Translations under genes and position numbers: made by a program | Notes under the pieces: generated by a model | The model's input: only the letters and a program-made list of their open reading frames with translations | What the model was told of the DNA's origin: nothing | Database searches by the model: none | Shown: positions 21,570 through 33,201 of the stretch, piece after piece | Numbering within the stretch: the first letter of the stretch is position 1 | Layout: the number at the start of each line of letters is the position of its first letter | NCBI GenBank assembly: GCA_905182995.1 | Contig: CAJJDP010000010.1 | Span: 783,687-847,686, forward strand | Source of the DNA: Paramecium octaurelia | Lineage: Eukaryota; Ciliophora; Oligohymenophorea; Peniculida; Parameciidae | DNA: 64,000 nucleotides | Direction of reading: 5' to 3'

Positions 21570-22940
21570 TACCATTTTTAACAATAATTAATTGATTACC
21601 TAAATGCTAGAGAATAAACATAATTTATTATGTTTGTTATCTAAGAAGATATAGCATTCACAATTAAAGAATCTTATTCTAAAAACATAATTGTTTTAAT
21701 AAATGATTGGACTTAGAAAATTCAAACTAATTACATTATAATTAATGTATTAGATTTGTCGAATTTTATTATGATGGTAATTAGAATAATGGTTTATAAA
21801 AGTATTATAAATTATAAGATCTATTCCAAAGGACATGATAATTTTACTATACATTAAAATAGTCATCACAAAAATATCCAATAGTTATTAAATAGAAGGA
21901 ACTTAAGGGTTTTCTCAATATTATATTGAAAATTGGAGGCTAAGTAAAATTATTTTTCATGATTAATTTATAAATTAATAATCAATTTAAGCTCCCCATA
22001 TTATTAAAATGAAATTAAACATTTAAAAAGGTTAAGATTTAATAAATAAAAGGAAATATTGTTTAAATACACAACAATAACAAAATCAAAACCTGTTAAT
22101 CAAAATGTTATCTAGAAAAAATGAATAAAAATTTGAGAGTTCTAACCCTTAACACGCTGAGTAATACTTAATTCTATTAATTTCAATTAATAATAATGCA
22201 TATTATACTTTAAATCTTCATGTAGAGTTTGATTTAAATGATTTAAATAAAAAAAAATGCTGTCCATTATCAGGATGATAAAAAATTATCTATTAAGTAG
22301 CGCATTTCCAAAATATAAATATCACTCTCGACTTTCAATTTATTGCTGTTTTAAAACACATGTCTTGCAAGTAGATATATTAAGGGAATTTATTTAATTT
22401 CACTTGAAATAGTTTTGCATTTTAGAAGGAGTATTTGTTTTTGTTACTAAATTTTGGTTTGAGAATAAAAAATGCAGGCACCCGAAAGTAGATTTTATCA
22501 GCTAAAATAAATAAACTAGAATTTAGAAGAGAAAGAGAAAAATTACTTTTAGAAATGATATAGTTAGAAGAATTAAATACTCATTGAGAATATTTCGGGA
22601 AATATTTCAACAAGCTATTTATAAAGCGACTTATATATTTATAGAACATTTATTACTAATAAATTGTAGTTCTGGATACAAAAAGTTAATAATTGAATTT
22701 CAATTGATTATTCTTTTTTATCCACCTTATTCATATTGAAAAAGTGTTACAATACTTTTGCAGAAAATTGATACAAAATCTAAAATTCTAATAAGTAATA
22801 AGATGAAGGTTAAGATTTGGTTTGAGTCGATATTTATAAAAATATAAATTAAATCATTAATTGATATTTATTGAGTGAAAATTTCAAAATATAGAAATCA
22901 TAATAAAATGTATAGTTCAAAATTTATGACTTATATTTAA
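21570..22940. other. long AT-rich spacer
   Basis: Nearly 1.4 kb with no supported gene. A short plus ORF at 22472 (MQAPESRFYQLKQ, about 28 codons) has coding-like composition but is too short to trust. It may be a gene fragment. Confidence 0.35.
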
Positions 22941-23419
22941 TCACTTTTTTATTGACACAATAACTGAATTTTTCTTTTAATTATTATTATACGTCACATT
23001 ATAATTTATTACCTTGCCAACACTTTATTATGTAAATAATCTTTTTTTAGGTCTAGTGGTTGATACTTACTATTTTAATTCTTTTTCCTCCTAATCTTTT
23101 AAATCACATTCTTCTTATAATTTTTTTTTTTTTTACATTTATTCTTGTAATTGATTCTCTAATCTTTATTAAGTTTTTGTCAAGTTTTAATATATCACTA
23201 AGTAATCAATAAAATTTTACAATCCTATTTAGTAATCTAATCCTTAATTAAAGTTAGTTAACTATTAAATTACTAGTTTTGCTATACTAATTCCAACAAC
23301 TGCTTCTATAATAATTAAGTTTCATCTTCTTTAGGTTATACTTATGGTGTGGTAGGTTCTGATAATTGAAAGGATTCATTATTTAATATCTTCATCAATT
23401 ACTCATGACTAAAACTCAT
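22941..23419 (-). CDS. coiled-coil Gln/Lys-rich protein, unknown
   Basis: About 151 aa in two exons with a 23-nt intron at 23198-23220. The N-terminal part holds a Ser-Glu-Pro-Thr-Thr-Pro segment, possibly a phosphorylation site. The middle is a coiled coil (ETQLLQKQLLELVQQN and on) that includes five codons drawn from a 14-A run. The C-terminus is basic (TTRPKKRLF). No family is recognised. The frame is open only when the intron is removed. Confidence 0.6.
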
Positions 23420-23481
23420 TAATATTATATTATAATTATTTATAATTCTACTCATTCTCTATTCAAATATATAAAACCTAA

Positions 23482-23997
23482 TCAAAAGTCACTAAAAATG
23501 ACACTAGAAACCTTTTTATAAGCTCTTTTGATTTAAACCTTCATCCCAGGACTTGGAGCAGTGGAGCAATCTGAGGGTCTATTAGGATTGTTTAGATCTG
23601 GAATTGAGACTATTTATTATTGTTTGTTATGATTTATGATTTATTTTTTTATCTCAAAACAATCTTCGTGTTTTTTTATGTAATTAAAAGTTAATAATTT
23701 ATTTTGAATAATTTCATTTTATATTTATTTTTCAATTTCTTTGATTTAAGTTTATATTACATCATTATTCTCTTTATTATGTAACAAATAAATACTTATT
23801 TTCAAATTTAATTCATTCTAATGAACTTAGATTTAATTTTGAATTTCAATATTTTATAGTCTCAATTCTTCAATTTATGAAATAAGAAAATCAAATTTAT
23901 CTAAAGAACCTGCTTTTCCATTAAACATTGGTGTGTGTGGTTCACTTTTATCTTTATCCTCAAACATCAACTATAATTATTGTATACTAAGACTCAT
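23482..23997 (-). CDS. coiled-coil protein, unknown
   Basis: An intronless frame of 171 aa. Acidic N-terminus with a Pro-Met motif (EPHTPMFNGKAG), a central long coiled coil of Gln/Asn/Lys/Glu, and a C-terminal segment with IPDLNNPNRPSDCS and a basic tail. It lies 62 bp upstream of the previous gene on the same strand and only 38 bp from the divergent small gene at 24036. Function unknown. Confidence 0.6.
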
Positions 23998-24035
23998 AAT
24001 AATAAATTATTAATATAATATTAATAAATATAAAC

Positions 24036-24252
24036 ATGAAAAAGTTCCTTTACTCTTTCTTTTATTTAGAAAAATAAGGAAATTTTAATAGGCTATTTTG
24101 ATGATAAAGATTGTAAAAACAAATTATAAGCCAGGATTGAATGTCTCACATAATAGAGAATTATCAGAAGTCAATATTATTGACAAGGTACTAAATATTC
24201 AATAATATTGCTATTTTAGAATACAATTTTGAGCCAAATATGTATTTAATGA
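24036..24252 (+). CDS. very small spliced gene, uncertain
   Basis: ATG AAA at 24036, with possible introns at 24044-24069 (26 nt) and 24188-24219 (32 nt), gives about 52 aa (KIVKTNYKPGLNVSHNRELSE in the middle). A second coding-like frame follows (KYVFNDQRVMKKLDGCQ, about 24237-24300) behind an in-frame TGA. The true structure is therefore unresolved, and the locus may be a broken gene. Confidence 0.3.
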
Positions 24253-24444
24253 TCAAAGAGTTATGAAGAAACTAGATGGATGTCAAAAACTTTTAGAAGA
24301 AGAAGCAATAACTTCATCTTTTTTTTAATTTATCTATCTTTATTCTTTTAAGACCAAAATACTATTAAGCCAAAATTTTAGTAAACTACAAGTACCTGTT
24401 ATTTATGCACTGAATAATCATAATTATTGATTTAAATGCATTAT

Positions 24445-25289
24445 TCATTATTTACATCTTAGTTCATAAATTTAATTCTTGACTAGGCAGGCTAAAAATA
24501 AAATTAGATATATTTTTGTGTCTAATTCAGTCTCGATATCAAGCCTGTTATTGATGCAATCTTCAAAGAAAGCCAATACTTCCTCCAAAGACAAAATTTT
24601 TTCAAGCAAAATACTTAAAATAATGTATGGCTTAGATTATATGATTTTTCCATGACTTTATTATTATTTAATTATGTACTACTTTTTTTCTGCAGCGTTC
24701 GACAACAAAGTTTGAAAGCAATCAATAATATTTATATATGATTGAATGGTTTTATCAAACAGGACCTAAAATATTTCCTAAAATCACCTTGAATATAATA
24801 TTATACTTATAGGTGTTCCTCATTATAAAATTGTCTTAATACGAATTTTACTAGGCCTCTAAGTCTTTTAGAATTAAATCAAATTTAATAAATTTCCAAG
24901 ATGATATGAAATAAAAATCATGCTCCTTCTTCTATAATCTTGACTGTTATGTTAAGTAGTAACCCTTGACCTTGGGCTTTAAAGTCAGATGTAATTCCTT
25001 AATTTTGCAGGGATTTTTAAGAGGACAATATTTTATCTTTAAATCCTTTAACAACATGGAATTCTAGTCTTTTAGCGAAGAAATCTGTTCTTAAGATGCT
25101 TGAAAACCTGAATTTTAAATCTTCCAATGGAGTGCTGGTTTTGAGTTCCTTTCATAAGATTTATTAATTTACCATGATAATATACTTTTCTATTCCAGAG
25201 AAGGTAAACTTGATTTTTTCAAAGTCTTTAAAAGTTAAAGGCATTTCTTATTTAGGTTTTGCAATGTCAACCTTTGCTTTCTCATTCAT
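24445..25289 (-). CDS. protein of unknown function, four exons
   Basis: About 257 aa. Introns at 25149-25172 (24 nt, ending AAG), 24939-24963 (25 nt, ending AAG) and 24766-24787 (22 nt). The whole spliced length is open and divisible by three, which supports the model. The N-terminal ~110 residues look like a compact beta-rich domain (LTFKDFEKIKFTFSG, RLEFHVVKGFKDKI). The C-terminal ~140 are helical with KILSLEEVLAFFEDCINN and a hydrophobic YLILFLACLVKN. No family is recognised. The first exon alone has a competing open frame that I rejected because the domain-like frame joins all exons. Confidence 0.55.
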
Positions 25290-25642
25290 AATCCTATTAT
25301 GATAAATAAATAAATAATGTAAAGTAGAATTATTTCTTGATCAATTTTTATTGTGAATTACTCTTAATAAAAAGTAACAGATGATTCAAGTTGCATTTCG
25401 AAATTAAATTTGCAAAACTCATAAGAGAAGAAAGAATTCAATTCTTTAAATTACTATATAAATTTAGCAATCTTTACAACCACACATTACTTTTTTATTT
25501 AAATTTAAAAATGCTTATTTATCTTGAAGTATGAATAAAATTGTATAGAGTGGCATAGAGACATGTGAAGATTAAGGCTTAATTTTTGGAAGGAATCTTA
25601 ATTTATTGTTTAAATAAAATATATATTTATTTATTTGATTAA

Positions 25643-26537
25643 ATGCCATCGCCAGAAAGAAAGAAGAATAAACATAAGAAAAAAGACAAGGATAGCAGTC
25701 ATAGATCTTCTCCAAAACACAAATCGAAGAAAAAGGTAATTTAACTTTTAACTTAAATTAGAAATCTTCGAGAACACCCAGCAGAGGTAGAGAGAAAAAA
25801 AAGGATTATAAAAAAGAAATTAAGGAATCTCCACATAATACATAAACTTTAAGTGATAAGCAATTAACAGACATGTTTGGAAGTCTTCCTGGATTCAATT
25901 TAGAAATTTTAAAGAAGATTTAAGAATAAATGAAAGATGGTAGAAGACCCTCAAATGATGATTAATAATAATTAATGGGATTGTCAGGTAATGAATGAAT
26001 TAAATGTTTAAAGCATATGGCTTTCTTCCTATTGTTAATCAGCAAATTCCAATAGTTTTACCAACACCCGGAACTAAAAAGAGCTCGCGACAATAAAAAA
26101 ATATGAAAAACACTTTCAAGTAGAGAATGTTAGTACCATTTACCTATGATACATTGATGGTAATCTTAGAAGATTAGTTTTATTAAGACTAATTACCCGA
26201 TGAATTAATAACGTAAATTAAAAGAAGGATAATTGATCTAATTAAAAAAAGAGTTCAAGACCAAAAATAAGAAGAATTTAATGAAAAAATTGAGAAATTG
26301 GAATAAGATCTTAAAAAACCATTGATATTGGACGAACAACAATAACAATAATAGCAACAACAACAATTAAATTTAATCAAGAGTATATTCACAGTGCTTC
26401 AAAATAATAAAGAAGATGGACCTCAACAAAGTTAATTAAGTACAGATATAAAAGATTTACTATAACCTATGGAAATTGAAACACCAAATATTGTGGAAAA
26501 GGATCTTTATGAGGAAGCTAAGCTCTTATTTAGGTGA
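25643..26537 (+). CDS. Lys/Ser-rich protein, tandem paralog A
   Basis: About 280 aa in three exons, with introns at 25736-25761 and 25988-26013 (both 26 nt). It starts MPSPERKKNKHKKKDKD, a strongly basic Ser/Lys/Arg tract like a nuclear localisation region. A conserved middle segment follows (LVPFTYDTLMVILEDQFYQ), then a Gln/Glu helix and a poly-Gln stretch near residue ~205-215. It ends with a short conserved PMEIETPNIVEKDLYEEAK motif. The neighbour at 26603 is a clear paralog. Nuclear role inferred only from basic composition. Confidence 0.75.
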
Positions 26538-26602
26538 AAATGATTAATAAAAGTTTACATCAAAAAAGTTATTAATAAATAAATTTAATTTATTTTTATT
26601 TT

Positions 26603-27376
26603 ATGCCAACCCCAGAGAGAAAAAAAAACAAGAAAAAAGAAAAAGCTAGTAGCCATAGGTCCTCTTAAAAACGAAAATCCAAAAAAAAAGTTTGATTAAT
26701 CTTTAATTAGAAATCCTCAAGAACTTCAAGCAGAAATAGAGATAGAAAAACCTATAAACGCGATAACAAAGCCTCAAATTTGGGTATGCAAATCTTCGGA
26801 TAAGACATAATGAAAAAATTACAAGAATTTAACAATGGGAAAAGAACTGAGGATTTAATGGGTAATCATTAATGTTAATTAGCCATGTCATTACTTCCAT
26901 ATATGAAGACTTCTTCAATTAACAGCGAAGCCAATGTCATTGAATAAAAACAATAGAAAGATAAAAAAAGTATGTAAAAATAAAGATTACTCATTCCGAT
27001 AAATTATGATACTCTGATGATAATTATAGATGAACCTTTTTACAAAGAACACTTGTCTGAAGAAATGATTAATTTTATGAAAAAGAAGTTGATATCTAGC
27101 ATGAAAAGATAAGTAATAGATCAAAAGTCAGATAATTTTTTGTCAAAGATCGACAAACTAGAGTAAGATCTAACAAAAAAGGGAGATGTTGAAGAATTAG
27201 AAAACTAGATTCAATTAGGTGTTGTGAATAGCATTTTTAGTGTTTTGAATAATAACAAGGAATTAGGAGATAATTTGGATCCTGCAATTAAAGATATATT
27301 TTAAATGATGGAAATAGAAAAGCCTGATATTATTCAAGATGATATATATTTTGAAGCTAAATAGATGTTTTCATGA
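26603..27376 (+). CDS. Lys/Ser-rich protein, tandem paralog B
   Basis: About 243 aa in three exons, with introns at 26690-26710 and 26862-26882 (both 21 nt). It starts MPTPERKKNKKKEKASS. The match to paralog A is plain: the basic N-terminus, a KKSSRT run after intron 1, LLIPINYDTLMIIIDEPFY and the C-terminal MMEIEKPDIIQDD. Intron positions are the same but each intron is five bases shorter, and the poly-Gln tract of A is missing. The pair arose by tandem duplication (66 bp apart). Confidence 0.75.
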
Positions 27377-27943
27377 TAATATATAAAATTTCATTATCTT
27401 CATCTACTTTCTTTTATAATTAATATAGTAATAACTAGTTTAATCATATACTTCTCATAAAGTCTTAATTGATAATAATAATTTTGAATTCAATTTTTTA
27501 TAATCTTACTATTAAATATTTGCTTATTGAATTATAATCATAAGTGGAGATACTACATAAATTGTCATGATGCTCATTAAAAAATGTTGCAATACAGGAT
27601 TCAATGCTGTCCTTAGTGAGTTTAAGGTAATTGCAAGTAATGATAGTATAGTGAGAAAGGAATTTGTTAGAATATGATTATTATTATAAACATATGGAAA
27701 TTTGAAATTTGGATTCTTTAGTCTTTGGAAATGAATAAACACATTTGTTAACTTATGATTTCATTATAAATGTATCAAATTTGTCTGTTTTTGAAATATA
27801 TGAAAAGAATTGATTTATTAGGAGATTTTAATGAAGAATAAAATACTACATAATTCTTAATTGATTACTATTTCAATTTAAAAAGAGTAAAAAATTTATT
27901 TGGACTTGTAAATAATTTAAATAAATCATGTGAGCTAAGATCG
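27377..27943. other. spacer with a possible exon fragment
   Basis: A plus frame at about 27560-27690 reads VMMLIKKCCNTGFNAVLSEF and looks coding, but it has no start, and TGA codons lie on either side. The minus strand also has an open stretch. I see no complete gene. Confidence 0.3.
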
Positions 27944-29339
27944 TCATAACTCTGGAATTAATTGCTCATCGTTATCCTCTTTGATTGCTTTAGTTTTTAG
28001 GTCAAATCTACAAAAGGGGCAATATGAATTTTTTTAAAGCCATGTTTCTATACAACTACCATGAAACACGTGACTAGATTTATAGGGGAATATTAATACT
28101 TGCATTGAATTTTACAGATCACTTTAGCTGTTTTCAATGATTCCAAACAAATTCCACAGTTATCTTATCCATCTTGGAGATCCTTATTAGATATAATTTC
28201 AAGTGCATCATTATATGGTTTTTGGGTTTACTCTTGATAGGCTGGGATTTCTAATTCTTTTTCTTTAATTTCCAAATCAATATTGGGTGTTGCAGGAGTC
28301 TATTTTTCTCTTTATCTTTTTAAATAAGCTCTTCTTGAACAAAATCCTATTAAGCATAACAATAGAGATCCTCCAATGCTACAAACGATGATTATGATTA
28401 ATCTGCTTTTTTTCGAACTGTCATCTGAGATGGCATCCAACTTTATATAGAATGAACTTCCTTAAACAAGAAGAACTAACTTGTCTGGAATACTTTCTAC
28501 TTGCCCATCATCATCATAATCGTCATCGTCTTTTCTACGATTTCTCTAATCTATCATGACTGAAAATGGATATCCATTTGTTATGTTTGCTCCTTAATTA
28601 TAAACTGAAGGAGTAGGTAAGTAAACAAGGTCAGGAACAAGAAGATAAGCGTATACTGAAGCCATCTAGTCAGTCTTATTGAATAGTATAAATAAATACT
28701 GATATTTCTAATCTGAGTTTTTGAGATCCATCCTATTCATAAAAGAAGTAAAATGATTCTTCGGGTCCACCAATTCCAAGCATAGAGTCTTTTTCAATTT
28801 CCATAGCTCTTATTGAACAATCCCTTCCAATAAAAGGCTTGATGCACTTGCATTCACCATTTATACATTATCCATTCTAATTACATCTTTTTGGGCATAG
28901 TTTTTCATGAGATCCAGAGACTATTATGTCATACGAGATTGAAATATTAGTCAGTATAGTAAAGTAAGCTTTAGAGAGTGAAATGGGGACCAATAAAAAG
29001 TGTTCCCTCTTTTTCTAAGCGTAACTAATGATTATTTCTTTGAATATACCTATCGTAGTCCATATCATCATAGTTCAACTCTCCATCTTTTACATAAGGA
29101 GGCTATGACTCCATATACAAAAAAACGATATCTGCAATCCCTGGGGATGTTTGCATCAATTCGACAGCATAATACTCGAAAGAAGAATTGGAAAAATCAA
29201 TCTCGAAAGTGGTGTTTGCAGATGTTGTCATCGGAAAAGCTAATTTAAAAGATGGCTTTTCTTCAGTAGTGGAAACTTAAAAGCAAGAAACTTCAAATGT
29301 GATTAAGAGTAGTAATGCTAAGGCGAAAGTATTTTTCAT
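27944..29339 (-). CDS. EGF-like, single-TM, RING-H2 membrane E3-like protein
   Basis: About 439 aa in four exons, with introns at 29025-29049 (25 nt), 28675-28699 (25) and 28074-28099 (26). In order: signal peptide (MKNTFALALLLLITFEVS), lumenal domain with an acidic DDMDYD stretch, an EGF-like module (CPKRCNQNGQCINGECKC), a second lumenal part, one TM helix (RLIIIIVCSIGGSLLLCLIG), then a cytosolic RING-H2: CGIC, CKIQCNHVFHGSC, CPFC. The third intron must be spliced to complete the ring. The layout recalls PA-TM-RING E3 ligases that ubiquitinate membrane cargo in the endosomal or secretory system, though the lumenal part here is EGF-like rather than an obvious PA domain. Confidence 0.85.
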
Positions 29340-29961
29340 AGTAAAATAATTATCTCCAAAAAACAGAATCTAAATATCCATAAAAACTATAGATTGCTTA
29401 AATAATTCTCTAAATATAGAATACTCCATAAATCATTTAATAGTTTTTATTAATTATTCTTTAATTGAGGAAGGAAAACTTCATTAATTTAAGAATTACT
29501 ACAGAACCAGATTGTCCTCCTTAGTCTTAGCCAGAATTCTAAAATTATAAAGGAAATATTATGATAAAAATGAACTTTTTAAAAGAAACACTCAAAAGAA
29601 TTATTAATTATTGTAGAATTTGTTAGTATTGTGGATATAGGATTTTCTTAATCTTAATATGATTATTAGTGAATTTGAAAGAGTTAAGAGCAAAATAAAA
29701 GTCAAATCTTAATTTAAAGTTTGTTTATTAGTTTTGTGAAAATTGAGAATAAAAAATGTGAACTCGTAATAAGAGTTGGATAATTTATTTCTTGATTAGT
29801 TATATTAATCACAAATAAATAAGGAAACAATCATAAGGTGAATAGACTTGAACAATTTATGATTATTTTTAAAGGAGATGATGCAAAAAACAATGAAAAG
29901 GAAAGGCAAGGCAGAATATGAAGAATTAAAATAAATTGTGTTTTATTTGTTATTTTATTTC
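29340..29961. other. spacer with a startless plus ORF
   Basis: A plus frame from about 29470 to TGA near 29746 (RTRLSSLVLARILKLQRKYY) looks coding but lacks an ATG and any clear splice. It may be a remnant of a gene. Confidence 0.25.
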
Positions 29962-31887
29962 TCATTCATTTTTTAGGAAACAATCTGATTAGACACCATA
30001 CAATGTAAAGTTCTAAACTAAAACTGGGAATCCCCAATTGTTGTAATAAAGGTTTTACCAATCTCCTAATAATCCGGCGATAGGAATTGGATAGCAAACC
30101 TTAAAGAATCCAAGATGTCTCTTGCATTTTTCCTTAGTTGACAATTCACTATGTTGGTATTAGGCAATAACGATAGCTCTGAATTCTTCCATATCTAAGT
30201 TTAAGTTCAAAGTGTATGAATTGGAATTAATTGATTAGATCTTTTGATCATATCCAAAGGCAACATTGCTTGTTACATTTCCTGTGAAGATATCAGCAAC
30301 AACAGCTGTTCTAACAGCAACCAAATCTGGGATTGAGGATTCTCCATAGACTGTCAATAAGACTGGAACAAGGAAGGTATCTTTGACTGCAAAGATGGTT
30401 GTGTTTTATTGGACATCTTATTAAAGAATGAATCCATAACTGAAATCAGCTCCAACTCCAACTGTAAAGCCTTAGACAACCAACTCGGTTTCGAACAATG
30501 AGATGTTTTACATACCATTAAGTTCGATGTCTCTAAATGGTTATCCAGTATAATTTAGGTTTGAATTAATGATTTCAAACAAACACATTCCTTCCATAGC
30601 AACACAGAATTTGACATTCAAATCAGCAATTCCATTTCCTGCAGTTCCTTTAAGTGCTAAATCTAATTATAGTTTAGTTCCCTTGACTGAGAAGGTAAGA
30701 ACAGTCTTTTAGAAATTGATTAAACCATTTGATGGACAATGTAAAGAATTGTTTGGAAGTGATTCTGAGATAAGTAATCTGTGTTTCTCAGCCTTTTGTT
30801 TCATCTCATACATATTCAATGATCTCTTTTATTTGTTCTTAATGAGTCTATCCTAAATTGTTGTCAAGGAGTAAGTTTGAATGTTTTGCTTGGACCTAAT
30901 TTCTGAAAGAAGTTATGAATATTGGACATCAATTTGGGAGTTACTTAAAACCAAATTGGATTCATCTGACACTATGGTTTTATAGGAGTATTCAACATCA
31001 GCACCTTCAGGTTGTACAGAGTGATCCATAACAATGTTTACTGAAATGGAGGATGCAACAATTTGATTCTATCTGCTTAATGATGTGGTCTAATTCTAAG
31101 AGAACTGATCTCCAATTAAAAAGTTTTCATTCAAACAATCGTCTTGAGTGACGTATTTGGTGACCTTGGTATTTCCGAACCAACTTGTTTCGATGTTTCT
31201 TGATGCAACGAATTCGTATTTTCCAACAATGTATGGGTTAGTTATTGTGTCTTAATCAACTTGGGTTTCTTACACATTTGGCCCCAAATGTTATACGGTT
31301 GCGATTAAAGTTTACAACATTAAACCATTTAATGATTATGGTACACCAATATCAATAACTTAACCATTTTAATTATCAGTTACAAAGGTGACGACAGGCA
31401 TTTCTTCATAACATGGTCCATAACATCCATCAGCTTAAAGTTGAAGTAGACGTAAATTTCTCGATATTTCTGAGGAAATGTTTGAGTTGGCATTGAACAA
31501 GTTGTCGCGAACCACTGTTCCATTAGAATAGGTAGTATTCTAAGTCACTTATAATCCGTCCAAGATTATCATATGAGTGGTGTTTTATTGGTTAGAATCC
31601 ACAGTTACAGTAGTTGTGTTTGCAGCAATTTGAGTGCAATTAGTTGAGCCTGTTGAAACTTAATATACACATAATTAATCTTAAGTATAATATGAATTTC
31701 TTTAATTTAAAGTGTAAGTTGGAACACTCTCACCTTTAGGTGCGAAGACTATTGTAAGACTTAAAACAGCAGCAAGAATCAAACCAGCGACCAAAGCCTA
31801 TCTGAATCGAACCTATTTCTTTTATTACGAGTCTTTTAACAGCATTGTTTCTGCAGGAGCAATGTCGAATGAATTTTTTGTTTACAT
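29962..31887 (-). CDS. large type II membrane glycoprotein, unknown family
   Basis: A single-exon frame of 641 aa. After ~30 basic and polar residues, one TM helix (ALVAGLILAAVLSLTIVFA) leaves a large C-terminal ectodomain, a type II topology. Many Asn-X-Ser/Thr sites suggest glycosylation. There are paired cysteines (CYGPC near residue 160) and a RHLGFFKVCYPIPIAGLLGD block near the end. Base composition is less AT-rich than in neighbours, which points to high expression. No named domain is recognised. It could be a cell-surface or secretory-pathway protein. Confidence 0.75.
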
Positions 31888-32435
31888 TAAATTTTAAATC
31901 TTTTTCTCAAATATTATGCTTTTTATAATAAAGAAAAGGTGCTGTATCTTTTTTTATATATATTTATTTTTAATTAATTATTTTTGTGATGTTATTTTTC
32001 TTTCAATGCTGAAAAACCTGTCTATTTTATGTTTCTTTAACTATTAGTTGTAAACCTTACAATAATCCAATCTAGATTATCACTCATTTTTATAAAAAAT
32101 ATTCAAAATCAAAATTAAATTGATGCATTGCAAAAAGATGATTCCTTATTGTAATTATAACTGATACTTAACAAAATCAATATAAAAGCTAACTGGAAAT
32201 GACTTTCTTGTTTTTATTTAATAATATTATTAATGCTACATTATATAAACAAATTGCACCATAAATTATTTTTTATAAACTACTAAATTAAATTTAATGT
32301 ATAATATTAGAATTATGTAATTGTGGAAAAATTACTCCTACATTGCAAGCTATTTTAACTACTAATTGTAAAATCTAGACAAAATTTAGTAAAACTAAAA
32401 TTCATTATTTCATTATTCAATTATTGAATTCGCTA
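31888..32435. other. AT-rich spacer
   Basis: About 550 bp between two genes with divergent starts. No protein-like frame. It contains the 5' regions of both. Confidence 0.4.
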
Positions 32436-33201
32436 ATGCTAGCATATGTGTCGTATTAGAAACAAGCAAAATTAATTGCAGAGCAAAATTATCAACTGGG
32501 TTGTTGGGGGTGCAATGATTCTGAAATTCTTATAAAGCAAACTATATTGTAAGATAAATTTCGGAAAGATGGTATTGTTTAGATTTTCAAAATATTTCAA
32601 TCAAAATTTTAGAATTACCGAAATTCTTAGCAAAACCTTAATTTAGTTATTAATTCCTAAGAAAAATGTCATTGCGTTCCTTTTTATATTAATATTTTTA
32701 TAATGAATTGGCATCAATATTTACTAAATTCCACAATAAGCCTAATTTAACAAAAGTTTTACCTAAAAACAACTAAATAAATAGGGGATTCTGGAAATAC
32801 TATTGCAATACTTGCCACATAACTAATCAGAAGTGAATCAAATGAGTTTTGTTTCAGTTATTGAGAAACGAATCAAAAAACTACAAAATTTTTTGAAAAA
32901 GGCATTCTTAAATCATTCAAACCAAATTATTAAGAACGTATATTATAGACACTTAATCAGAGATTTGAACTATGAGGGGAAGAGATATAATAGTGTTATT
33001 TTAAGAAAGACATTCAAAATGTGGAAAATTATATATTCATAAATTAATATATTTTATAATTGTTCGAAATATTATATACACGAAATTATAATAGATAAAG
33101 AACTTGAAAACAGGACTAATTCAAACAAGGTAATAAACACTAATATCTATTTTTAAAGCTATTTGGTAGATGTGGGAGTAGAGAGTAATATATTAATTTG
33201 A
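32436..33201 (+). CDS. possible member of a ciliate multi-TM/PAS protein family, may be truncated
   Basis: About 246 aa with a 25-nt intron at 32833-32857. The intron joins two frames that otherwise break. Segments such as LIAEQNYQLGCWGC, NHSNQIIKNVYYRHL and YYIHEIIIDKELENR are helical and basic. They look loosely like the long soluble part of a large ciliate-specific multi-TM/PAS protein family, but I cannot confirm this. Beyond 33201 further family-like bits appear in broken frames, so this may be the leading part of a decayed gene. Confidence 0.4.

Noticed and set aside
23121-23134. Suspected frameshift at the 14-T run (14 A on the minus strand)
   Set aside because: Recounting gave 14 bases, which keeps the coding frame open; no error is needed.
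23500-23633. Plus-strand ORF MTLETFLQALLIQTF.. (44 codons)
   Set aside because: It lies wholly inside the minus-strand gene at 23482-23997, whose frame is longer and better composed; the plus ORF is its shadow.
24766-25286. A long alternative open frame (MRKQRLTLQNLNKKC..) on the minus strand overlapping the gene at 24445-25289
   Set aside because: It is open because TGA is rare here. The chosen frame has domain-like content in the first exons and joins the later exons through well-formed introns with a total length divisible by three.
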